From Geobacter sp. (GTDB lineage: Bacteria > Desulfobacterota > Desulfuromonadia > Geobacterales > Geobacteraceae): DNA of 64,000 nt. The stretch is taken from the NCBI GenBank assembly GCA_003574885.1, contig PJFC01000001.1, forward strand, positions 1 to 64,000, given 5' to 3'. This document shows, piece after piece, positions 16,769 through 24,976 of the stretch. Each line of letters opens with the position of its first letter. Position 1 is the first letter of the stretch. The notes below the pieces were generated by a model. The model was not told the DNA's origin. It worked only from the letters and a program-made list of their open reading frames with translations, and ran no database searches. The position numbers were made by a program, and so were the translations under genes.

Positions 16769-18178
16769 ATGGGACCAGCACCCTCCGATTCACCCGCCGT
16801 GATCCTCGTGGATGACGAGCAGGACATACTCTTCAGCTACGAAGTGATGCTGAACGGCGCCGGGATCGTCAACGTCCTGACCTGTTCCGACAGCCGGGAT
16901 CTTCTCCCCCTCCTTGCCGAACGGGAGACAGGAGTGGTGGTCCTGGACCTCCAGATGCCCTACCTTTCCGGAACGGAACTTCTCGGGGAGATTGCCGCCA
17001 ACTATCCCCACGTGCCGGTGATTATCGTCACCGCCGCCAACCAGCTCGAAACCGCCGTGGCGTGCATGAAGGCAGGCGCCTTCGATTACCAGGTGAAGCC
17101 GGTGGAAATCAGCCGGCTGGTGGGAGGGGTAAGGAAGGCTCTGGAGATGAATGCCCTGCGGCGCGAGATCACCTCTCTCCGGGAATCCCTTCTTTCCGGA
17201 CAGGTCCGCAACCGGCAGGCGTTTGCCGCCATCCTCACCCGCAGTCCCAAGATGCAGGCGGTATTCGGCTATCTCGAAGCAATAGCCGCCACGGACCAAC
17301 CGGTCCTGATCACCGGGGAAACCGGTGTCGGTAAGGAACTTTTAGCCCGGGCCGTCCACACACTCAGCGGCGTTGCCGGCGACTTCGTGGCAGTCAATGC
17401 CGCCGGGCTTGACGACTTGATGTTTGCCGACACGCTCTTCGGCCACCGTAAAGGGGCCTTCACCGGAGCAGGTGAGCCCCGCGAAGGGATGATCGCCCGG
17501 GCTGCCGACGGCACCCTGTTTCTGGACGAGATCGGCGACATGAGCCCCGCTTCCCAGGTTAAACTGCTCCGTCTCCTCCAGGAGGGTGAGTATCATCCCC
17601 TCGGGGCTGATCGACCGGTTCCGAGCCGGGCTCGCGTCGTCGTTGCCACCAACCAGAACCTTGATCAGCTGATTGTCGAGGGGGCATTTCGCAAAGATCT
17701 CTATTACCGTCTCTGTGCCCATCAGGTAGAGATCCCACCGCTCAGGGAGCGACGGGAAGACATTCCTCTCCTGCTGGAGGCCTTCCTCAAGGAAGCCGCC
17801 CTGACCCTCCGGAAAGATAAGCCGGTCTACCGTCCCGAACTCCTTACCCACCTGTCCGTCTGCCACTTCCCCGGCAATGTTCGTGAACTGAGGGCCATGG
17901 TTTTTGACGCCGTGGCACGACATCGGGAGGGAAACCTGACACCGGCCGCGTTCTGCAAAAAACTCGGGACAAAGCAGCAGCCCCCTCCCCGCAACCCGAC
18001 TCCGCCTGGAGCGCAAGATCGGGATTTTGCCGTAACCGGCCGGTTTCCGAAGATCAAGGAGATGGAGCAGTACCTCGTCGAAGAAGCTCTCCGGCTTGCA
18101 GACGGAAATCAAGGGGCTGCAGCAGCCCTCCTGGGGATGACTCGCCAGGCACTGAACAAGAGATTGTGCCGCATGTAA
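16769..18178 (+). CDS. Sigma-54-dependent response regulator (NtrC family)
   Basis: A 469-residue activator. The receiver is at 1-125 (Asp in VVVLDLQMPYLSG, Lys in YQVKPVE). The AAA+ domain is at about 150-380 with Walker A GETGVGKELLARAVH, an intact sigma-54 loop GAFTGA, Walker B TLFLDEIGDM, and the FRKDLYYR and FPGNVREL regions. A Fis-type helix-turn-helix follows at about 430-466 (GNQGAAAALLGMTRQALNKR). AAGGAG precedes the ATG. It sits between a divergent Cache/PAS kinase (likely partner) and a chemosensory operon that carries a sigma-54 promoter with repeated TGTCGCA sites starting about 195 bases after its stop codon. The natural inference is that it controls that operon. Confidence 0.93.
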   Translation: MGPAPSDSPAVILVDDEQDILFSYEVMLNGAGIVNVLTCSDSRDLLPLLAERETGVVVLDLQMPYLSGTELLGEIAANYPHVPVIIVTAANQLETAVACMKAGAFDYQVKPVEISRLVGGVRKALEMNALRREITSLRESLLSGQVRNRQAFAAILTRSPKMQAVFGYLEAIAATDQPVLITGETGVGKELLARAVHTLSGVAGDFVAVNAAGLDDLMFADTLFGHRKGAFTGAGEPREGMIARAADGTLFLDEIGDMSPASQVKLLRLLQEGEYHPLGADRPVPSRARVVVATNQNLDQLIVEGAFRKDLYYRLCAHQVEIPPLRERREDIPLLLEAFLKEAALTLRKDKPVYRPELLTHLSVCHFPGNVRELRAMVFDAVARHREGNLTPAAFCKKLGTKQQPPPRNPTPPGAQDRDFAVTGRFPKIKEMEQYLVEEALRLADGNQGAAAALLGMTRQALNKRLCRM

Positions 18179-18371
18179 CCGCCGGCTCACGTTTTATCTA
18201 CAATTTCTTCCGTGCCCCCCTGTAAACAAACTGAAAGGAGTTCAAGCAACGCACCGCGCAGGGACAATCACAGAAACTGATTTTTCAGTACGTTTCCGGT
18301 GACCTCAGTTGCCAACCGGCACTATTACTCATTAATATAAATATCCCCATGAATACCCCACTCCGCACAAA

Positions 18372-18389
18372 GTGCGACATTTGTCGCAC
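18372..18389. promoter_or_regulatory. Palindromic enhancer-like site upstream of che operon
   Basis: GTGCGACATTTGTCGCAC is a perfect 8-bp inverted repeat with a 2-base centre, located about 180 bases before the -24 element. Perfect dyads at this distance are typical of binding sites for sigma-54 activators. The same half-site (TGTCGCA) recurs at 18399-18407, 18473-18479 and 18482-18490. Confidence 0.7.
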
Positions 18390-18398
18390 CCATCCTTT

Positions 18399-18490
18399 TT
18401 GTCGCAACCACATAATTAACTAATGTCATCCCGATGTTACCTTGGTTTACGTGGACCAGAGGTCCATAATGCGTCGCACTTTTGTCGCAA
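18399..18490. promoter_or_regulatory. Further TGTCGCA half-sites upstream of the sigma-54 promoter
   Basis: TTGTCGCAA occurs at 18399-18407 and again at 18482-18490, and GTCGCAC at 18473-18479, all in the same orientation. The last two are spaced as a direct pair about 65-80 bases before the -24 box. With the palindrome at 18372 there are five half-sites in about 120 bases, far more than chance for a 7-mer. They are probably enhancer sites, and the likely protein is the adjacent NtrC-family regulator. Confidence 0.6.
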
Positions 18491-18552
18491 CAATATTACC
18501 GACGCCATCACGTAACACTTCAACATTACAGTATTAGCGCTTCACTGTATCG

Positions 18553-18569
18553 CTGGCATACTATGTGCT
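18553..18569 (+). promoter_or_regulatory. Sigma-54 (-24/-12) promoter of the chemosensory operon
   Basis: CTGGCATACTATGTGCT matches the consensus YTGGCAC-N5-TTGCW, with GG at 18555-18556 and GC at 18567-18568 at the required spacing. Differences are T for C after TGGCA and G for the first T of TTGC. Initiation would be near 18580, leaving a leader of about 60 bases that ends with GGAGG before the ATG at 18641. Confidence 0.72.
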
Positions 18570-18640
18570 CCATGACACATGGTCAGAAAAATCTCACAGC
18601 TATAAATAAATGGTCAGTTGCGGTTGCCTGGAGGTGAGAG

Positions 18641-19759
18641 ATGGTAGTGCGTGATGCCGGCAGCGTCATGGTGGTCGATGACGATCCGTTGTTACTGGAG
18701 ACGGCTTCATTGCTTCTCAGCAGTCACGGCTTTGCCGTTTTCTCGTATTTGGACGGTCGCAAGGCACTGGAGGCTTTCCGCAAAACACCGACCGACGTGG
18801 TGCTGACCGATGTGAACATGCCGATCGTCAATGGCTTCCGGCTTCTGGAAACAATCCGCACCTTCGATACGGAAACACCCGTAATACTCATAACCGGAAA
18901 TGCTGAGTTCGACATAGCGGTACAAGCCATTAAGCTGCAGGCCTTTGAATTCATCGTCAAGCCGTTTTCAGGGCCGGGGCTGATCAGCGTCGTCGAACGG
19001 GGAATAAGCTGCAAGCGTCTCGTCCAAGGCAAGAACAAGGAACGGGACGAACTGAAAATGACGGTGGAGCATCGGACCGATGAATTGGCCAAGGCATTGC
19101 GAAGCCAGCAACGAATGAGCCGGGAAATTATCGAACGCCTGACTACGGCGGCCGAACTACGCGACGAGGATACCGGCCGCCACATCGGGCGAATCGGCAG
19201 CTATGCCGGTGTACTCGCACAGGCCATCGGGAAGTCCGACGATTTCGTCGATACCATCACCTGTGCCAGCGCCATGCATGACATCGGAAAGATCGGCATC
19301 CCCGACGCCATTCTGTTCAAGCCGGCGGGGCTCACCCCGGAGGAGTTTGAAGTCATCAAGAAGCATACCGTAATCGGCGGACATATCCTGCGAGGTGCAT
19401 CCCATCCGCTTATGCAGATGGCGGCATCCATTGCCCTGACTCACCATGAACGCTGGGACGGCACCGGATACCCGAAAGGACTCTCCGGTGACCAGATCCC
19501 CCCTGAGGGGAGAATCGTAATCCTTGCGGACCAGTACGATGCACTGCGGAGCAAGCGGGTCTACAAGCCGGCTCTTGATCATGAAACTGCATGCCGCATC
19601 ATTCTGGAAGGAGACAATCAGACCCGCCCTGAGCATTTCGACCCCGTAGTCATGCGTGCATTCCGGGTCACGACCGACAGGTTCGCGGAGATCTTCGAGA
19701 CCAACTATGATGACACCTGCAACAACTGCCAGGGTATCAAGGGGCTTTACCTGCAATGA
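18641..19759 (+). CDS. HD-GYP response regulator (cyclic dinucleotide phosphodiesterase)
   Basis: A 372-residue protein with a receiver at 1-125 (Asp in VVLTDVNMPIVNGF, Lys in FIVKPFS), a short coiled linker, and an HD-GYP domain at about 165-350. Metal and catalytic motifs are intact: HDIGKIGIP, HTVIGGHIL, HHERWDGTGYPKGL and ADQYDALRSKR. HD-GYP enzymes hydrolyse c-di-GMP, and some hydrolyse 3',3'-cGAMP. A GGAGG ribosome site precedes the ATG. It is the first gene of the sigma-54-controlled che operon and overlaps the next gene by 4 bases, so phosphorelay from CheA to this enzyme is plausible. Substrate preference cannot be read from sequence. Confidence 0.92.
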   Translation: MVVRDAGSVMVVDDDPLLLETASLLLSSHGFAVFSYLDGRKALEAFRKTPTDVVLTDVNMPIVNGFRLLETIRTFDTETPVILITGNAEFDIAVQAIKLQAFEFIVKPFSGPGLISVVERGISCKRLVQGKNKERDELKMTVEHRTDELAKALRSQQRMSREIIERLTTAAELRDEDTGRHIGRIGSYAGVLAQAIGKSDDFVDTITCASAMHDIGKIGIPDAILFKPAGLTPEEFEVIKKHTVIGGHILRGASHPLMQMAASIALTHHERWDGTGYPKGLSGDQIPPEGRIVILADQYDALRSKRVYKPALDHETACRIILEGDNQTRPEHFDPVVMRAFRVTTDRFAEIFETNYDDTCNNCQGIKGLYLQ

Positions 19760-21633
19760 ATCCCGACGCCACCTTCAGAAAGGCTGTTCCAGAGATTTCC
19801 CCCGGCAATTCCTGGAAGACGGGTTCCTTTAGCGACCCCCCCCAGAGGTTTTCTCCACCGACAGCCCAGTGGCACGCTTCGCTCGATCGGCTCATTGAAG
19901 AGCTGGAGCGACTGCCAGCCCTGACCGAGAGCCGATTCCTCAAGGTAGGAGCGAAACTCCAGTCCCTCTCTGCCTGTTTACGGGAGATCGAGGACAACGC
20001 CGCGACTGCCGGGAACATCATGTCGAGTGAAGAGACACGGGCCGCAATCCGGGAACTGGAGGAGACAGCCAGCCGGTTGGAACGCTTTTTCCTTGAGACC
20101 GACAGGACTTCTGCCCGGGCCTTCTCTTCACTCGGTGGCATCCTGGAAGAATTCGGTTCCATCCTCCGCCTGATGGAGAACTTCAAGGGGCATGTGAGCA
20201 ACCTGCGCATGCTGAAGATGCTCACCAACCTCGAAAGTGCCCGCCATAGGGGAGGTGGGGCCGGATTCCGGAATGTGGCAACCGATATCGGCAACCTTGC
20301 CCAGAATGTGGATGGGAAATCAACTGCCATCATCTCCAGAATCAAATGCCTGCGCAGTGAAATGACAAAGGCCGTTGCCATGGTGGCGGGTCTGGACAGC
20401 AGCCAGAAACTCCTGGGACATAAGGTCCTTGGGACCATCCGGCAGAACATCGCCGTCCTGGCGGGAATGCATGAAAATTGCGCAGGAACGGCGCACGACA
20501 TTTCACAACGATCCGCAGCAATTTTTCGTGATGTGGGCAATGTCGTGGTTTCTCTGCAATTCCAGGATATCACTCGGCAGCAGATGGAGCATGCCCGGGA
20601 AGCGCTTGTCGGAGTGCGGACACATCTCGCCAACGGGATGGAAAACGGCCCTGACGAAGCAATAACACGCAAGGTGGAGAAAACCTGCGCGTTGCAGTCG
20701 GCACAGCTTGCCCACAGCGCCGATGAGTTGCTGGTCGCAGTTACCCGTATCGAGACGAGCCTGCACGACATATCCCGACAGGCGGCCTCATCGGCCGCCA
20801 CCGTCAAGGGTTTGTTCCTTCAAGCAGATGAGGTCGGACACGCTTCCCTTGACGACATAGCGAGCAGGCTGGCTTCGATCATGACCGCCTTTGAAGAGAA
20901 TGTGGCAATAACCAGCAAACTTGCCGGTGTCATGTTGACGGTGACCGACGCCATGGCGGAAATCAGCGCGTTTGCTGAAGATATCGACTACCTTGGCTCC
21001 GAAATACGATTAATCGCCCTGAATGCAATCATCAAGGCCGCCCAGGCGGGAAAAAACGGGAGCGGGTTCAGTGTGATCGCTGAAACGGTCAAGCGTCAGT
21101 CGGAAGAAATTTGCGGCCAGACCGCAACTATCACGGACACCATCAACACCATCAGTCAGCACGTGGCTGACATGACCGCGGGAACGGCAGGAGACACGGG
21201 GAAGGCCGAAGCGGCCCAGTGCGGCGAGCATCTGACGGCGACGATTACCCGCCTCGGTGAGATCACCGATGCCCTCACTGACCTTCTCGCACGGACCGAC
21301 CATGCGGCGGACTCCCTGACCGCAACCATCGACGAAGCGCTCGCCGCCCTGGACAACCGTGAAACAATGGCAACCCTCCGACGGGAGGTGATTTCCCGAC
21401 TGGATCGTTTGGCGCTGAATGAACGGGCGGAGCGGCGTAGTCCTATCTCCCCGGGAACAGCCAGCAGCCTGGAAGATGCAACCCGGCGCTATACCATGGT
21501 GAGCGAACGGGAGGTCCACCTGTCATTTGAGGCTTCCCTGACCGGCAGAAGGGAAACGGAAGCCATGCGCGGGAACGGACTCACCGGCAGAGCGACGGCC
21601 GACCATTTCGAGAACAACGTGGAGTTTTTCTAA
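19756..21633 (+). CDS. Soluble chemoreceptor-like coiled-coil protein with two degenerate signalling tips
   Basis: This 625-residue protein has no membrane segment or recognisable sensor domain and is predicted to be mostly helical. Residues about 415-460 resemble an MCP tip (IRLIALNAIIKAAQAGKNG, GFSVIAETVKRQSEE) but depart from the canonical E-A-A-R-A-G core. An earlier segment near 150-185 (LTNLESARHRGGGAGFRN, ATDIGNLAQ) looks like a second, more degraded tip. It overlaps the HD-GYP gene by 4 bases (ATGA) and precedes STAS, CheY, CheA and CheW genes. It may be a cytoplasmic signal input or structural partner of the array, but binding to CheA/CheW is uncertain because of the altered tip. Confidence 0.78.
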   Translation: MNPDATFRKAVPEISPGNSWKTGSFSDPPQRFSPPTAQWHASLDRLIEELERLPALTESRFLKVGAKLQSLSACLREIEDNAATAGNIMSSEETRAAIRELEETASRLERFFLETDRTSARAFSSLGGILEEFGSILRLMENFKGHVSNLRMLKMLTNLESARHRGGGAGFRNVATDIGNLAQNVDGKSTAIISRIKCLRSEMTKAVAMVAGLDSSQKLLGHKVLGTIRQNIAVLAGMHENCAGTAHDISQRSAAIFRDVGNVVVSLQFQDITRQQMEHAREALVGVRTHLANGMENGPDEAITRKVEKTCALQSAQLAHSADELLVAVTRIETSLHDISRQAASSAATVKGLFLQADEVGHASLDDIASRLASIMTAFEENVAITSKLAGVMLTVTDAMAEISAFAEDIDYLGSEIRLIALNAIIKAAQAGKNGSGFSVIAETVKRQSEEICGQTATITDTINTISQHVADMTAGTAGDTGKAEAAQCGEHLTATITRLGEITDALTDLLARTDHAADSLTATIDEALAALDNRETMATLRREVISRLDRLALNERAERRSPISPGTASSLEDATRRYTMVSEREVHLSFEASLTGRRETEAMRGNGLTGRATADHFENNVEFF

Positions 21634-21650
21634 GCGGCAGGGAGCACTAT

Positions 21651-21989
21651 ATGCGGTTGACGGTAACAGATAAGGAAAGGCAGGACGGGTCTCTTGCTAC
21701 AACTCTCGTCATTGAAGGACCGGTGACCATCCGGCAGGTGGACGAACTGAAGGTGGTGCTGGTTGCCACACTAACCGAAGCCGAATCGGTGCGGCTCGAT
21801 CTGAGTGGTGTCACCGCCACGGATCCGGCATTTCTACAGCTACTTGTCTCTGCCCGCCTGACGGCGGCCAGATCGGGCCGTGAACTGACCGTCATGCCCA
21901 CACCCTCGGAAGCATATGCCCAGGGAGTTGTGGCTGCGGGTTTCCATTCAGTCGGCGCCTGCCGGCAGGATGTCCAGGAAAAGGAGTGA
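21651..21989 (+). CDS. STAS-domain protein (anti-sigma-antagonist-like)
   Basis: A 112-residue single STAS domain (SpoIIAA fold): VIEGPVTIRQVDELKVVL, then VRLDLSGVTATDPAFLQLLV. In phosphorylated SpoIIAA-type proteins the conserved turn reads D-S/T-x-G; here it is D-P-A-F, so the usual phospho-acceptor is absent and regulation by serine phosphorylation is unlikely. STAS proteins appear in many alternative chemosensory clusters as protein-protein modules. It lies 17 bases after the receptor-like gene and 7 bases before cheY in the same operon. Its target is unknown. Confidence 0.82.
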   Translation: MRLTVTDKERQDGSLATTLVIEGPVTIRQVDELKVVLVATLTEAESVRLDLSGVTATDPAFLQLLVSARLTAARSGRELTVMPTPSEAYAQGVVAAGFHSVGACRQDVQEKE

Positions 21990-21996
21990 ACACGCT

Positions 21997-22362
21997 ATGA
22001 GCAGGACTATTCTGGCAGTGGACGATTCGGCGAGTGTCCGCATGATGTTGTCTTTTACCCTGAAGGAGAGCGGCTACCGGGTCATCGAGGCCGCGGACGG
22101 CAGAGACGGCCTTGCCATGCTAAAGAACCAGGCAGTGGACATGGTCATAACCGATCTGAACATGCCGAACCTGGACGGTATCGGCCTGATCAGGGGAATC
22201 AGGGAAAATCCCACGACGCGTTTTACGCCGGTCATCATGCTGACGACCGAATCCCAGGATATCCGTAAGAACGATGCCAGGGCCGCAGGGGCTACCGGGT
22301 GGATCACCAAGCCGTTCGGTCCGGAACAGCTTCTTGCGGCAGTGCGCAAGGTGATCGGATGA
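21997..22362 (+). CDS. cheY: CheY-like chemotaxis response regulator
   Basis: A 121-residue single receiver domain. The start is ATG 21997 because AAGGAG lies 8 bases upstream; the longer frame from 21916 overlaps the STAS gene. The acidic pair is in ILAVDDSASVRMM, the phospho-acceptor Asp in MVITDLNMPNLDG, Thr in MLTTES and Lys in WITKPFG. It receives phosphate from CheA. Its stop overlaps the CheA start (ATGA), so the two are translationally coupled. The output target (flagellar motor, HD-GYP partner or other) is not evident; no flagellar gene is in the window. Confidence 0.93.
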   Translation: MSRTILAVDDSASVRMMLSFTLKESGYRVIEAADGRDGLAMLKNQAVDMVITDLNMPNLDGIGLIRGIRENPTTRFTPVIMLTTESQDIRKNDARAAGATGWITKPFGPEQLLAAVRKVIG

Positions 22363-24335
22363 ACGACCATTACCGGCGGATATTTCGGGAAGAGGCGTCG
22401 GAACTGTTGATCGAACTTGAAACCGCCCTCCTCGACCTGGAACAGAGCCCCTCAGATATCGACCTGATCGGGCGGGTCTTCCGGGCACTCCACACCCTTA
22501 AAGGATCGAGTGCCATGTTCGGGTACGAAGAGGCCGCCGCCTTTACCCACGAGATCGAGACCGTCTTCGAGCTGTTCCGGGAGGGGGGGGGTGCCGTGGG
22601 GAAAGAACTGATCGGTCTCACCCTGCAAGCGCGCGACCTGATTATGGCGATGCTGACGGCCTCCGGGGAGAGCACTGGAGACTTGGCCGACCGCGCACGA
22701 CAGATGGTGGCCTCGTTCCAGATGCAGGTACCGGTAGCAGCTACCGCGATGTCTTCAACGCCGACCGCTTCTCACCCGCTACCCGCTGCCGTACCGGCCG
22801 CCTTCCATATCCGTTACCAACCGGGGGAGGAAACCTTCCGGAGCGGAGTCAACCCGGTCACTCTGTTCAATGAGCTGCATCTCCTGGGGGAGTGCCGTGT
22901 GACCGTCATCACCGACGCCGTCCCCCCACTGGAAGAGCTCGATCCATCACGCTGCCATCTTGCCTGGGAGATTCACCTCGTAACGGACGCCGGGATCGAC
23001 GCTATTCGCGACGTCTTCATCTTCGCCGGCGACGATGAACTGGAGATCACGCCGGTCGAGGCCACCGGAGAGGCAGCGAAAGAAAACGGGAACCGGCTCT
23101 CCGGAAATAGCCAGGAAGCTGCCGCCGACTCCGTCGTGGCGGAACCCGCCGGCATGGAGCCGGGGCGGGAAGCGATCTCCAGTATCCGGATCCCTGCGGA
23201 AAAGCTCGATACCCTCGTCAATCTGGTGGGAGAACTGGTTACCGTTCAAGCCCGTCTCAGCCAGACCGCCGCCGGCCGCGACGACGCGGAACTGGTGGCC
23301 CTGGCCGAAGAAGTCGAGCGACTGACCGGAGAATTGAGGGACAGCGCCCTGGGTATCAGGATGCTCCCGATCGGCAGCACCTTCAACCGCTTCAGGCGGC
23401 TGGTGCACGACCTGGCTACGGAGCTGGGGAAGGAAGTGGATATAACCTGCCACGGTGACGAAACCGAACTGGACAAGACGGTCATCGAGCTCCTGACCGA
23501 TCCCCTGATCCACCTCATCCGCAACTGCATCGACCATGGCATCGAATCTCCGGAGGTGCGCGTGGCGGCGGGCAAGCCGCGGCAAGGGACCGTCCATCTT
23601 TCGGCGGTGCATTCCGGCGAGAGCGTTATCATCACCATTGCCGACGACGGGGCCGGCATCGACCGGCAGGCCGTGCACGAGCGCGGCCTGCAGAAAGGGC
23701 TGATTCCCCACGGTGTGGAGCTCCCCGACCGGGAGCTGCTCAACCTGATCTTTTCCCCCGGTTTTTCAACCTCACAGGAGATAACCAGCATTTCCGGGCG
23801 GGGCGTCGGCATGGATGTGGTAAAGCGGGGGGTTGATGCCTTGAGGGGAAACATCTCCGTTGCCAGCGAACAGGGGAAAGGAACAGCCGTTACGATACGG
23901 ATGCCCCTGACCCTGGCAATCATCGAAAGCCTTCTGGTGCAAATCGGTACCGACTGCTACATGCTCCCCCTCTCACTGGTGGAGGAATGCCTGGAGCTGA
24001 CCGGAAATGATGCAGCCCGGGCCAACGGCCGGCACCTGATCAACGTCCGCGGCCAGATCATCCCCTATATCCGCCTGCGGGACCGATTCGGAGTCTGCGG
24101 CGCCCCGCCGGCCATCGAACAGGTGGTCGTCACCGAACTGGACGGAAAACGGGTGGGGTTTGCGGTGGATCATGTAATCGGCGGTCACCAGACAGTCATC
24201 AAATCGCTCGGAAAGGTCTTCAGAAACGTGATCGGAGTGTCGGGAGCCACTATCCTGGGGGATGGGACAGTGGCGCTGATCCTGGATATCGCGGAGTTGG
24301 TGCAGGCAGAGGAACAGGCGGAATGGGCGGCCTGA
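22359..24335 (+). CDS. cheA: Chemotaxis histidine kinase CheA
   Basis: A 658-residue kinase starting at ATG 22359, which overlaps the cheY stop. The Hpt (P1) domain has the phospho-His at residue 45 in HTLKGSSAMFGY. A P2-like regulator-binding region follows at about 145-235 (FNELHLLGECRVTVITD). The P3 dimerisation helices hold LVNLVGELVTVQARL. The P4 ATPase contains LIHLIRNCIDHGIE, DDGAGID and FSTSQEITSISGRGVGMDVV. The C-terminal P5 CheW-like domain is at about 515-650. All catalytic boxes are intact. It couples receptors to CheY, CheB and perhaps the HD-GYP regulator. No receiver domain is fused to it. Confidence 0.96.
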   Translation: MNDHYRRIFREEASELLIELETALLDLEQSPSDIDLIGRVFRALHTLKGSSAMFGYEEAAAFTHEIETVFELFREGGGAVGKELIGLTLQARDLIMAMLTASGESTGDLADRARQMVASFQMQVPVAATAMSSTPTASHPLPAAVPAAFHIRYQPGEETFRSGVNPVTLFNELHLLGECRVTVITDAVPPLEELDPSRCHLAWEIHLVTDAGIDAIRDVFIFAGDDELEITPVEATGEAAKENGNRLSGNSQEAAADSVVAEPAGMEPGREAISSIRIPAEKLDTLVNLVGELVTVQARLSQTAAGRDDAELVALAEEVERLTGELRDSALGIRMLPIGSTFNRFRRLVHDLATELGKEVDITCHGDETELDKTVIELLTDPLIHLIRNCIDHGIESPEVRVAAGKPRQGTVHLSAVHSGESVIITIADDGAGIDRQAVHERGLQKGLIPHGVELPDRELLNLIFSPGFSTSQEITSISGRGVGMDVVKRGVDALRGNISVASEQGKGTAVTIRMPLTLAIIESLLVQIGTDCYMLPLSLVEECLELTGNDAARANGRHLINVRGQIIPYIRLRDRFGVCGAPPAIEQVVVTELDGKRVGFAVDHVIGGHQTVIKSLGKVFRNVIGVSGATILGDGTVALILDIAELVQAEEQAEWAA

Positions 24336-24391
24336 TACAAGCGTTATTGCCGGGGCGTGTGGCACGCACCCGGGTCAAGGGGGAACTAACC

Positions 24392-24901
24392 ATGAGCAAT
24401 GAAGCAGCAGCTGAAAACATTCAATACCTCACCTTTACCCTGTCGGAAGAGGTGTTCGCCATGGACATCGACAAGGTACGCGAGGTCCTGGATTTCACGG
24501 CCATTACCCGGGTTCCCGGGACGCCCGAGTTCATGCGGGGTGTGATCAACCTGCGCGGCAGCGTGGTGCCGGTGGTGGACATGCGCCAGAAGTTCGGCAT
24601 GCAGGCCACCGAACAGGGGGTGAATACCTGCATCATCATCGTCGAGGTTACCGTGGACGGCGAGACAACCTTACTTGGCGCCATGGCAGATTCGGTGCGG
24701 GAGGTACTGGAGCTGGAACCAGGAAGTATCGAGCCGCCGCCGCGGATCGGCACCAGGCTCAACATCGAATTCATCCGCGGGATGGGGAAACGGGATGAGC
24801 AGATCATGATGATACTCGATATCGATAAGGTCTTTTCCTTCTCCGAACTGGCAGCGACACGGGGAATGGACGGGGAGCCCCGCATCGCAAGCAACGCCTG
24901 A
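24392..24901 (+). CDS. cheW: Chemotaxis coupling protein CheW
   Basis: A 169-residue single CheW domain that bridges chemoreceptors and CheA in the array. ATG 24392 (MSNEAAAEN) is chosen because AAGGGGG stands about 8 bases upstream; the longer frame from 24323 overlaps cheA. Typical family segments are visible: YLTFTLSEEVFAMDIDKVRE, GVINLRGSVVPVVDMRQKFG and ILDIDKVFSFSEL. It lies between cheA and an MCP gene in the same operon. Confidence 0.95.
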   Translation: MSNEAAAENIQYLTFTLSEEVFAMDIDKVREVLDFTAITRVPGTPEFMRGVINLRGSVVPVVDMRQKFGMQATEQGVNTCIIIVEVTVDGETTLLGAMADSVREVLELEPGSIEPPPRIGTRLNIEFIRGMGKRDEQIMMILDIDKVFSFSELAATRGMDGEPRIASNA

Positions 24902-24976
24902 CGGACTTCGGAGTAACGAGGCAGGGCCCCGACCGACAATAACCCAATTGACAACCATAAAAGGAGACAAGGGAAG

